In this document: positions 36,746 to 44,852 of the stretch, piece by piece | How the letters are laid out: every line of letters starts with the position of its first letter | Numbering within the stretch: position 1 is the stretch's first letter | Assembly: GCA_021779935.1 (NCBI GenBank) | Contig: JAJXZT010000004.1 | Span: 1-64,000 of the forward strand | DNA length: 64,000 nucleotides | Source: Acidobacteriota bacterium | GTDB taxonomy: Bacteria; Acidobacteriota; Terriglobia; Terriglobales; Acidobacteriaceae | Reading direction: 5' to 3' | Notes under the pieces: model-generated | Database searches by the model: none | The model's input: only the letters and a program-made list of their open reading frames with translations | What the model was told of the DNA's origin: nothing | Program-made: the position numbers and the translations under genes

Positions 36746-36817
36746 TTCTTTCGTTCCAGTGCACTGCAATTTTGCTAGTCCCTCCGGCAGCAGTCATCCA
36801 GTGCAGCGACAGGGAAT

Positions 36818-36893
<76 letters not shown>

Positions 36894-36981
36894 TTCTCGT
36901 CTCACATCCTCCCAGTTTCTCGATAACAATTCACCCTGCATCGGCGCAGACGCGATCTCTTGGCGTTTGCGGCAAATTATT

Positions 36982-36998
36982 ACTTGCAGTTTGCAAGT
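36982..36998. promoter_or_regulatory. Palindromic candidate HxlR operator
   Basis: ACTTGC and GCAAGT (6 bp each) flank a 5-base spacer. This resembles the dyads that HxlR/MarR-type regulators bind. It lies just upstream of the HxlR coding sequence, suggesting autoregulation. Confidence 0.55.
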
Positions 36999-37020
36999 GA
37001 GATTGATATTGTGCCAAAAC

Positions 37021-37497
37021 GTGGGTGGAAATCCTAAATCAAAGCGCCGGTCGGGCTGCCCGGTGAGTATTTCCCTGGAGATCTTTGGGGATCACTGGTC
37101 GTTGCTGATCATCCGCGATTTGATGGTTCGGGGCTACAAGACATTCAAGGAATTCCAAGGATCGGGTGAGGGAATTGCCACGAATATTCTGGCTGATCGT
37201 CTGCGAAAGCTGGAGGGCGCGAAGATCATTACCGCAGAGGTGGAAGAGACAGATGGGCGAAGGGTGAACTACCGGCTGACCGAGAAGGGGATCGATCTTG
37301 CGCCGGTACTTCTGGAGTTGCTCATCTGGGGGTCGCGACACGAAGAGACAGGGATACCGTGCGGATTCATCGCCAACATGGCGAAGGATCGCGAAGGACT
37401 CCTTGGCGAAGTCCGGCGCCGCTGGCGCGAGAGAGACTCGACGCCGCTGATGCCGAACTTCGGAGAAGCGAACCCACGGAAAACCAAAAAGCGGTAA
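37021..37497 (+). CDS. HxlR-family winged-helix regulator
   Basis: The HxlR/DUF24 core is clear: GCPVSISLEIFGDHWSLLIIRDLM, then YKTFKEFQGSGEGIATNILADRLRKLE and the winged hairpin VNYRLTEKGIDLAPVL. The conserved Cys near the start is the usual redox-sensing residue. The start is unclear: in this frame GTG 37021 or TTG codons before it could be used. The nearby GTG 37011 reads MPKRGWKS in another frame and hits a stop, as if a single base were inserted at about 37035. The reader should treat 37021 as a working start. It sits just downstream of a palindromic candidate operator and upstream of a VOC-family gene. Confidence 0.8.
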   Translation: MGGNPKSKRRSGCPVSISLEIFGDHWSLLIIRDLMVRGYKTFKEFQGSGEGIATNILADRLRKLEGAKIITAEVEETDGRRVNYRLTEKGIDLAPVLLELLIWGSRHEETGIPCGFIANMAKDREGLLGEVRRRWRERDSTPLMPNFGEANPRKTKKR

Positions 37498-37552
37498 GCC
37501 AGAAAATAACAATCTACAACTGCCAAAAGTCTCAATGTGAGGAGGAGACATT

Positions 37553-37960
37553 ATGCAACTGCAACCCTATCTGAACTTTGACGGCTGCTGTGAAGAGGCG
37601 CTGGAGTTCTACCGCAAGTCGCTGGGAGCCGAGGTGAAGGGGCTGGTTCGATTCAAAGAGGCACCGGATTCTTCGATGGTTCCACCTGGCGCTGAAAACA
37701 AAATCATGCACGCGAATTTCCGCGTTGGAGATGACACGGTGTTTGCGTCCGACGGTCGATGCATGGCGAATCAGAATTTTCATGGTTTTTCGCTCTCGCT
37801 CACGGTATCGAGCGAGTCCGACGCGGAACGGCTGTTTGCAGCATTGGGTGACGGTGGACAGGTACATATGCCGTTGACAAAGACGTTCTTTTCACCGCGC
37901 TTCGGGATGGTCGCGGACCGGTTTGGCGTGCCGTGGATGGTCATCGTCGAGCAGAAATAA
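37553..37960 (+). CDS. VOC/PhnB-like glyoxalase-fold protein
   Basis: The 135-residue protein begins MQLQPYLNFDGCCEEALEFYRKSLGAEV, the typical PhnB/VOC opening, and ends DRFGVPWMVIVEQK. The VOC fold binds metal and small substrates, but the usual metal ligands cannot be assigned with confidence here, and many such proteins have no known activity. AGGAGGAGA lies upstream of ATG 37553. It follows the HxlR gene in the same direction, so the regulator may control it. Confidence 0.88.
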   Translation: MQLQPYLNFDGCCEEALEFYRKSLGAEVKGLVRFKEAPDSSMVPPGAENKIMHANFRVGDDTVFASDGRCMANQNFHGFSLSLTVSSESDAERLFAALGDGGQVHMPLTKTFFSPRFGMVADRFGVPWMVIVEQK

Positions 37961-38049
37961 ACGACTCGTCGATTACTACGTCCAAAGAAAAAATGCGGCC
38001 CAATATAACTTCGTGGCGGTATGATCACGACAATCAGGAGGGGTGAGAA

Positions 38050-39165
38050 ATGAGCAGCGTACGCGTATTGGTGGGTACACGTAAAGGCGCTTTCGTTTTG
38101 ACTTCGGACGCAAAGCGTGAACGATGGGACGTCAGCGGACCTCATTTTGCGGGATGGGAGATCTATCACGTGAAGGGATCGCCGGTTGATCCCAACCGTT
38201 TGTACGCGTCCCAGTCAAGCGGCTGGTTTGGGCAATTGATTCAGCGCTCCAATGATGGCGGCAAAACGTGGGAGCCGGTGGGTAACAAATTTGAGTACGA
38301 TGGCGTGCCCGGCACGCACCAGTGGTACGACGGCACACCGCATCCATGGGAGTTCAAGCGTGTCTGGCACCTCGAACCGTCGCTTAGCGATCCCGACAGC
38401 GTCTATGCTGGAATTGAAGATGCCGCAATGTTCCGCTCGACCGACGGCGGACAGAACTGGCAGGAACTCTCCGGGCTACGCGGACATGGCTCGGGGCCGC
38501 GTTGGCAACCGGGAGCCGGCGGGATGTGCCTGCACACGATCATTCTCGATCCAAGCGATCCGAACCGGATGTTCATCGCTATTTCCGCCGCGGGCGCATT
38601 TCGCACCGACGACGGCGGCAAGACCTGGAAGCCGATCAATCGCGGGCTTACGTCGCAATATATCCCCGACCCAAACGCTGAAGTTGGGCACTGCGTCCAC
38701 CACGTCGCGATGCACGGTTCGCGTCCCGGAGTGCTGTTTATGCAGAAACACTGGGACGTGATGCGCAGCGACGATGCGGGCGATTCGTGGCACGAAGTCA
38801 GCGGCAACCTGCCGACCGACTTTGGATTCGTCATCGACGTCCATGCGCACGAACCGGAGACCATTTACGTGGTTCCAATCAAGAGCGACTCGGAGCACTA
38901 TCCGCCGGATGGGAAGCTGCGCGTCTACCGCAGCCGCACTGGCGGAAACGAATGGGAGGAACTGAGCAAAGGTCTGCCGCAAAGTAACTGCTACGTGAAT
39001 GTATTGCGCGACGCAATGGCGGTGGACAAGCTGGATTCATGCGGTGTGTACTTTGGCACTACGGGCGGACAAGTGTACGCATCGGCCGATGCGGGAGATA
39101 GTTGGGCTCCGATTGTCAGGGATCTTCCCGCCGTGCTTTCCGTCGAGGTGCAGACGCTGCCATGA
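38050..39165 (+). CDS. BNR/Asp-box beta-propeller protein
   Basis: The 371-residue protein has no signal peptide and is made of BNR repeats such as [32 protein letters not shown] and SADAGDSW, forming a beta-propeller of the WD40/YVTN/exo-alpha-sialidase-like group. No sialidase Arg triad can be assigned, so the role is likely binding or unknown hydrolysis. It starts at ATG 38050 with AGGAGGGG upstream. It overlaps the MoaD-like gene by 4 bases and therefore belongs to the sulfur-carrier operon. This arrangement is recurrent in Acidobacteriota. Confidence 0.85.
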   Translation: MSSVRVLVGTRKGAFVLTSDAKRERWDVSGPHFAGWEIYHVKGSPVDPNRLYASQSSGWFGQLIQRSNDGGKTWEPVGNKFEYDGVPGTHQWYDGTPHPWEFKRVWHLEPSLSDPDSVYAGIEDAAMFRSTDGGQNWQELSGLRGHGSGPRWQPGAGGMCLHTIILDPSDPNRMFIAISAAGAFRTDDGGKTWKPINRGLTSQYIPDPNAEVGHCVHHVAMHGSRPGVLFMQKHWDVMRSDDAGDSWHEVSGNLPTDFGFVIDVHAHEPETIYVVPIKSDSEHYPPDGKLRVYRSRTGGNEWEELSKGLPQSNCYVNVLRDAMAVDKLDSCGVYFGTTGGQVYASADAGDSWAPIVRDLPAVLSVEVQTLP

Positions 39166-39458
39166 TTCGAGTCGTACTTCCGGCACACCTGCGGACGCTG
39201 GCGCGCGTCACGGGAGAAGTGAAGCTCGAGGTGGAGGGGCAGGTCACGCAGCGCTCGGTGCTCAATGCGCTGGAGACCTGCTACCCCATGCTGCGTGGGA
39301 CGATTCGAGATCACATCACGCAACAGCGTCGTCCATTCGTGCGGTTCTTCGCCTGCGAGGAGGATCTCTCGCATGAATCGCCGGATGCTCTGCTGCCTGA
39401 CCGGGTTGCGAGTGGCGTGGAGCCGCTTTTAGTTGTGGGTGCGATCGCCGGCGGTTAG
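39162..39458 (+). CDS. MoaD/ThiS-type sulfur carrier protein
   Basis: The start is ATG 39162, overlapping the previous stop; an upstream in-frame start lies inside the BNR gene. The 98-residue protein has the ubiquitin-like fold opening [16 protein letters not shown] and ends in GG (VGAIAGG), the Gly-Gly tail used for adenylation and thiocarboxylation. It carries sulfur for molybdopterin, cysteine or another product. The MoeB-like gene 30 bases downstream is the expected activating enzyme. Confidence 0.85.
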   Translation: MIRVVLPAHLRTLARVTGEVKLEVEGQVTQRSVLNALETCYPMLRGTIRDHITQQRRPFVRFFACEEDLSHESPDALLPDRVASGVEPLLVVGAIAGG

Positions 39459-39488
39459 CGGCGCCCCGTCCGTTTTCTGAGGTGAATC

Positions 39489-40649
39489 ATGTCGAGTTCC
39501 AGCGGTCCAGCGAGTCTCACAAAAGAGGAGATACTGCGCTATTCGCGGCATCTCATCATGCCGGAGGTTGCGCTGGAAGGGCAGCAACGGCTGAAGGCCG
39601 CGCGAGTGCTGTGTATCGGAGCCGGTGGCCTGGGTTCGCCCGTGGCGCTTTATCTGGCAGCTGCCGGCGTGGGTACGCTGGGACTCGTCGACTTCGATGT
39701 GGTGGATTACACGAACCTCCAGCGGCAGATCATCCACACGACCGGAGATGTGGGACGTTTGAAGGTGGACTCGGCGGCGGAGAAAATCAAGGCGATCAAT
39801 CCGTTCGTCCATGTGCGGCGCTTTGACACCAGGCTGACAAGCGCAAACGCCCTGGAAATCTTTCGCGATTTCGACGTCATCGCCGATGGCACCGACAACT
39901 TTGCCACTCGCTACCTGGTGAACGACGCGTGCGTACTGAGTGGAAAGCCTAATGTGTACGCTTCTGTATTCCGCTTCGAGGGCCAGGCCAGCGTCTTCGC
40001 AACGGACAGTGGTCCCTGCTATCGATGTCTTTATCCCGAACCGCCACCGCCGGGAATGGTTCCATCTTGTGCGGAGGGTGGAGTGCTGGGTGTCCTGCCG
40101 GGACTGCTTGGAATCATCCAGGCAACCGAGGTGATCAAACTGATCCTGGGCTCGGGCGAAACATTGGTTGGCCGCCTGTTACTTGTCGACGCGTTGGCCA
40201 TGCATTTCCGCGAAATGAAGTTGCGAAAAAATCCGGAATGCCCTGTGTGCGGCGCGAATCCAACGGTTACAGAATTGATTGACTATGATCAATTCTGCGG
40301 AACTCGCGGGGAAGAGAGTGCGGCCACAACCGCCGTGCCGGAGATCGAACCAGAAGAACTCAAGCAGCGGCTGGACTGCGGCGAGGATATTTTTCTACTG
40401 GATGTTCGAGAGCCTCATGAATACCAAATCTGCAACTTGAGTGGGCACCTGATCCCGCTCGGCGATCTGCCGCAAAGGGTGCATGAATTGGATTCGAGCC
40501 GCGAAATTGTGGCGCACTGCAAGAGCGGTGCACGCAGTGCGAAGGCAGTCGAGTTCCTGCGCGGCATTGGGTTTCTCCACGTGAAGAATCTGGCAGGCGG
40601 CATCACTGCATGGGCCGATAGGATCGACCAAACGGTGCCGAAGTACTAG
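39489..40649 (+). CDS. moeB: MoeB/ThiF-like adenylyltransferase with rhodanese domain
   Basis: The 386-residue protein has an E1-like domain with GAGGLGSP at residues 44-51 and a zinc site CYRC and CPVC. A C-terminal rhodanese domain carries the active-site Cys344 in HCKSGARS. It should adenylate the Gly-Gly end of the adjacent MoaD-like protein and pass sulfur from its rhodanese domain. This MoeB-rhodanese (MoeZ-like) form is associated with CysO-type or molybdopterin sulfur transfer in other bacteria; which applies here is open. It converges with the TonB receptor gene. Confidence 0.9.
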   Translation: MSSSSGPASLTKEEILRYSRHLIMPEVALEGQQRLKAARVLCIGAGGLGSPVALYLAAAGVGTLGLVDFDVVDYTNLQRQIIHTTGDVGRLKVDSAAEKIKAINPFVHVRRFDTRLTSANALEIFRDFDVIADGTDNFATRYLVNDACVLSGKPNVYASVFRFEGQASVFATDSGPCYRCLYPEPPPPGMVPSCAEGGVLGVLPGLLGIIQATEVIKLILGSGETLVGRLLLVDALAMHFREMKLRKNPECPVCGANPTVTELIDYDQFCGTRGEESAATTAVPEIEPEELKQRLDCGEDIFLLDVREPHEYQICNLSGHLIPLGDLPQRVHELDSSREIVAHCKSGARSAKAVEFLRGIGFLHVKNLAGGITAWADRIDQTVPKY

Positions 40650-40684
40650 AACGGTTTCTCTTCCCAATCCACATCGCCCGTTTC

Positions 40685-43000
40685 TTAGAACCTGATCTCA
40701 AGTCCGCTGAATATCTCACGGTCCGTACCCGGCTGGTAGGAATTGCCGTCGGGATCGGGTTCGGTGAAGGCGATGTAGCGCGTGGACGTCAAATTTCTTC
40801 CTGCGACGAATAGTTTCCAACTGGTCTTGTCATGCTGCCATTGTTTGCTGATGCGTGCATTCAGCAGTCCGTAGCCATCGATGAAGGCCGCGTTGGTTGG
40901 GTCAATAAAGGCGCGCGAGAAAGCCTGGGTTCCGACGCTGACGAACAGGTTTGCCGGAAACTGTACGGTGGTGTCGAAGTACAACTGGTGATTGGGAGAG
41001 TTCGGCAGCCAATGATTGACCAGGTTGCCGGGGAATACCGCGCTGTCGTAATGCGTGTAGATAAAGTGAGAGTACGTGTAGGCTCCATAGATCGTGATGC
41101 GATCCATGGGCAACCAGCGAATTTCGGTCTCAAGGCCATTACGGCTGGTTTGACCGGCATTACCGTAGAAGGTTTCGAGCGGACGGCTGGCGATGCGGTA
41201 GCGTTCAAAGTCGTTGCGGGTTTCGAGGTGGAACACGGCGACATCATAGGTGAGGCGTTCGCGAATGTTGCCGCGGATGCCGCCTTCAAAGCCCCATGAA
41301 GTTGCCGGCACGAGGCGGTTGTTGAATCCGCCAATCGCGTCCGGGTTCGCATACAACTCTTCGGTGGCCGGTGGCAAGAAGCCTTGTCCCCAGGAAGTAT
41401 AAAAGCCGATGTCGCTGCGCGGATTGAAGGCGAGTCCGACGCGACCGGTGGCGCGGTCAAAACTGCGCTCGCCGGAGAGATCGAGCCCGTTCAACCTGAG
41501 ATGGTCTTCGAGCCGATTGCTGATGCGGTCCCAACGAACGCTACCCAACAGGGACCACTTCGCGCCGAGTCCGAGGCGATCGGTGAGGAAGACGGCGGTG
41601 CGCTTTTGCACGATGGATTGGTTGGAGAGCAGGAGTGGGCCTTCGACGGCGTTGCCGAGATTGTTGTGACGGTGATCGTCAATCCACTGGCCGTCGAGGT
41701 CAACACCGGTGCTGAGATGGTGGATCACCGGGCCGGAGCGCAGATCGACATCGTATTGCGTGGAGCCGCCGGGCGAAGTGAAATCGCGATGCTGCACGGA
41801 CGACGGAACAGATTCATCGAAGCGCGTGCGGCGGGCATAAAACGTGAACGACACGCGCTGGTTGTCCGTGGCGGACCACTGGCCCGTGAGTCCGCCCATG
41901 GCGCGCTTGGTCTTCTGATATTCGTTGAAGGTTAAAGCATCAGGGTTGGGCTGACGCGGGTCTTGTGCGACCTGCGCAATGTTCAGGCCCTCTGGATTCT
42001 GGTTGAAATAGGCGGTTCCGGAGCCGATGACATTGAGTTGCAGGCTGGCGATGGGTTTGAAGCTCGCCTTGCCATAGAGGTTGTCACCATAGAACGCGGT
42101 GTGTACACGATAGCCGTCGCCAGCGGTACGTGCGGCGGAGAGGTAGGTGTATGCGCCACCGAGCTTGCCGGAGAACTCGGTTCTCCCTTTGTAAAAGCTG
42201 TTCGATCCGCCGGAGATATTGAGGCCGCCATGCGGCTGATCCAACGGAGTTCGGGTGGCGATGTCGATGACTCCGCCGGCCGAACCGCCACCATAGAGGA
42301 ACGCCACCGGGCCGCGGACAACATGCAACTCCTGCACGCCGGCCCAATCGACGTCGAAAAGATCCGGGACGAATCCGCTGGGATCGTTAAGAGGTAGTCC
42401 GTCGAGAAGAACTTCGATTCCGCGCAATCCACGCTCGGTGAGGATTCCCTGGCCACGAATGGAGATGTGAACGCGCTCCTGGTTAGCCTGGTTATCGACC
42501 TTCACACCGGGGACCATTGCGAGCGCTTCGTCGGCGGCTACCGAACGCTGCATGGAGCCAAGTACATCGGCTCCGACCGTGCTGGTGGCGGCTGGATTCT
42601 GATCCAAGGGAATATTGAGCCGCGGGGCTACGACACGGAGTTCCTGCTTGACCAAGGGACTTGCGGTGAGCACGACGTTCAACTCGGAAGGATGTACGAC
42701 ATCGAGTGCATGCGTTGCCGGGAAGTAACCTCGCAGGTTGAATACGAGATGTGCGGCGCCGGAGTCCGGAACGGCGATGGTGAATTCGCCGGTGTCGTTG
42801 GTCTGCGCGGTTACACCGGTTTCCTTGACGGTGATGGTGACTCCGGAGAGGGCGCCGGCTTGGGCGTCGCGGACATAGCCGCGCGCAACGGTGCTTCCCG
42901 ATTGCGAGAACGCGCTGGTGACAAACGCCGCGGACGCAAGAATGAAGAGTGCAAGGCGAATCAGGTAGGCGGGAAATGCGTTCGATTGCAAACGGGACAT
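40685..43000 (-). CDS. TonB-dependent outer-membrane receptor
   Basis: The start is ATG 43000 (MSRLQSNAFPAYL) after GGAG; the upstream frame codons are not used. The 771-residue protein has a signal peptide and then a carboxypeptidase-regulatory-like beta-sandwich (about residues 40-120, VARGYVRDAQAGALSGVTITV). A plug domain with the IRGQGI motif (about 195-200) and a 22-strand-type beta-barrel follow, and the protein ends in FSGLEIRF with terminal Phe. It should import a siderophore, sugar or other ligand through TonB. No tonB/exbB genes are adjacent. The ligand is not readable; residues in the barrel show no obvious heme-ligand pair. Confidence 0.92.
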   Translation of the reverse strand: MSRLQSNAFPAYLIRLALFILASAAFVTSAFSQSGSTVARGYVRDAQAGALSGVTITVKETGVTAQTNDTGEFTIAVPDSGAAHLVFNLRGYFPATHALDVVHPSELNVVLTASPLVKQELRVVAPRLNIPLDQNPAATSTVGADVLGSMQRSVAADEALAMVPGVKVDNQANQERVHISIRGQGILTERGLRGIEVLLDGLPLNDPSGFVPDLFDVDWAGVQELHVVRGPVAFLYGGGSAGGVIDIATRTPLDQPHGGLNISGGSNSFYKGRTEFSGKLGGAYTYLSAARTAGDGYRVHTAFYGDNLYGKASFKPIASLQLNVIGSGTAYFNQNPEGLNIAQVAQDPRQPNPDALTFNEYQKTKRAMGGLTGQWSATDNQRVSFTFYARRTRFDESVPSSVQHRDFTSPGGSTQYDVDLRSGPVIHHLSTGVDLDGQWIDDHRHNNLGNAVEGPLLLSNQSIVQKRTAVFLTDRLGLGAKWSLLGSVRWDRISNRLEDHLRLNGLDLSGERSFDRATGRVGLAFNPRSDIGFYTSWGQGFLPPATEELYANPDAIGGFNNRLVPATSWGFEGGIRGNIRERLTYDVAVFHLETRNDFERYRIASRPLETFYGNAGQTSRNGLETEIRWLPMDRITIYGAYTYSHFIYTHYDSAVFPGNLVNHWLPNSPNHQLYFDTTVQFPANLFVSVGTQAFSRAFIDPTNAAFIDGYGLLNARISKQWQHDKTSWKLFVAGRNLTSTRYIAFTEPDPDGNSYQPGTDREIFSGLEIRF

Positions 43001-43189
43001 GGGTTCTCCGAGCGTCAACACACATCAGATATATGAATACCGGTAAATATTAGGTCAACGGATGGAAAAAAGGAGGCGTGCAGTCGCGATATCACGCGAT
43101 TTCGTGAGTGTTGTCACGGGATGCGCGGAAAGGTTGGCAGGGCCGGAGGAACCGGCAAGCGGGCAGATTCCTCCGGCGCGATACGCGAT

Positions 43190-44617
43190 CTACTGGGTTG
43201 CTTCGAAGTTGGCGATTCCAACGCGTACGACTGTAGCGTTCTTGATCTGGCTTGCTGCCGGTTCCTCGCCGCGAACGGGACGGGCGGCGTGTTCCTTCTG
43301 TCCGGGCAGCTTGCGTTGTTCGGCCCAGATTCCGTAGACGTGTCCGGCATGAGCGGCAATGCCGATGTAGTCGCCGATGAAGCGGCCCTCGGCATCGAAA
43401 GGCTCGGTTGTCCATGCATAGTTCTGGAATGTTTTGCCGCCGTCGGTGGAACGCGCGAGAGAGACGGTTGTGTCGCGATTCTTCGGACTGATCCGCCGGT
43501 CGTAGAAGTCGACGTAGAGTGCGCCGGTCGAGGAGTCGACGGCGGACCAAGCGAAGAACTGGTCGATACCGTTATGAATAGGATCGTTGTTGACGCGGAC
43601 AGCATCGCTCCACGTGTGACCGTGATTGGTGGATGACGAGGTGAAGACATCGACGTCGCCGTTGCGATAGTCGGACCACGTGAGGTAGAGGCGCTCGGGA
43701 TGGCCGGGGCGGTCGTCAATCGTCATGACGGGGAAGCCGTTGGCGCGATCGACGCCGACGACGGTGAAGAAAAGCGGTGCGGTTGGAATGACGGTTTGCG
43801 AGGGCTGAAAGGTCTTGCCGCCATCGTGCGACGACGTGAAGGTGATGCCGTCGCGGTCGGCCCAGGCGACGTAGAGGGTACCGTCGCGCGCAACTGCTCC
43901 GGTGAATCCCTCGACCGAACCGTTGTCATCGCGCGGCAAACCGGGATGCGTGCTGATGACCTTGGGCGCGGTCCATGACTTGCCGCCGTCGGTGGAGCGG
44001 GAGAACACGAGGAGCGACTGCGACTCGGTGAACTGCGTCCAGCCAACATAGAGGTTGCCGGCGTAGGGCCCGTTGGAGGTATCTGCCACGATGATGGGCT
44101 TGTCCTCGAAGGGAATTCCCGGCTGCGTGGAGTGCGCAAAAACGGTTACCGCCTGCGGCTCCCAGGTTTTGCCGCCATCGAGCGAACGGCGCACGAAGAT
44201 TCCGTTGCGAGTTGCGTTGTGTCCCCAATATTGGTCGGTGCCGAGCTTGTCAAAGGCGATGTAACACAAATAGGCGTGACCGTGATTATCGAACGTCACG
44301 GAGACATCGCCGGACATACGGTAGTCCTTGGGCGCGGTGTCTTTCGCGACAGTCCAATGAGCGCCGCCATCGGTGGAGTATGCAGCGGTTGCCGTGACCT
44401 GCCATGCGGCGACGAGATGCGCTGGGTCAGACGGGTCGATGGCGATGGAAGGCTCATCGTGAAATCCCGGCTGCGGCGTCAAGTCGACTACGCGGGATCC
44501 TGGAACTGGCGGCAATGCCTGGGCCAGCACTGCCGACGTCCAGAGGAGCGAGGCGGTGAGCAGGAGTGTTGAAAAGAAGAACCGGGCATGATGTCGGAAA
44601 ACAGTTACGTGGCGCAT
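43190..44617 (-). CDS. Exported sialidase-like BNR-repeat protein
   Basis: The start is ATG 44617 (MRHVTVFRHH) with GGGGAGAA upstream. The 475-residue protein has a signal peptide cleaved near AVLAQ and five or six Asp-box repeats (STDGGAHW, SLDGGKTW, STDGGKSW, SHDGGKTF, STDGGKTF). This fits a six-bladed sialidase-fold propeller. The catalytic Arg triad and the Tyr/Glu pair of true sialidases are not clearly assignable, so enzymatic activity is unproven. It is oriented with the TonB receptor gene (190-base gap), so a joint role in glycan or nutrient uptake is possible. Confidence 0.82.
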   Translation of the reverse strand: MRHVTVFRHHARFFFSTLLLTASLLWTSAVLAQALPPVPGSRVVDLTPQPGFHDEPSIAIDPSDPAHLVAAWQVTATAAYSTDGGAHWTVAKDTAPKDYRMSGDVSVTFDNHGHAYLCYIAFDKLGTDQYWGHNATRNGIFVRRSLDGGKTWEPQAVTVFAHSTQPGIPFEDKPIIVADTSNGPYAGNLYVGWTQFTESQSLLVFSRSTDGGKSWTAPKVISTHPGLPRDDNGSVEGFTGAVARDGTLYVAWADRDGITFTSSHDGGKTFQPSQTVIPTAPLFFTVVGVDRANGFPVMTIDDRPGHPERLYLTWSDYRNGDVDVFTSSSTNHGHTWSDAVRVNNDPIHNGIDQFFAWSAVDSSTGALYVDFYDRRISPKNRDTTVSLARSTDGGKTFQNYAWTTEPFDAEGRFIGDYIGIAAHAGHVYGIWAEQRKLPGQKEHAARPVRGEEPAASQIKNATVVRVGIANFEATQ

Positions 44618-44852
44618 TGTTCTCCCCGGGCGGCAACGTGGCGAGCGCATCTTGCCGCTGATCTGAAGTTTTCATTGCGCCCGAAATTGTAGCGTGCCGG
44701 ACGCAGGACATTGCGATTGATGATGGAGAAGCGGGACAACGGTGTCAACTTTCAACTTTGCCGTGGGAATTGCATGTGTGCAACTCTTGCGCGGCGGAGG
44801 CGAAATCAGCCATGTTGGTGTGTTGCGGCGGAGGTGCAGGCGCACCTAATAT

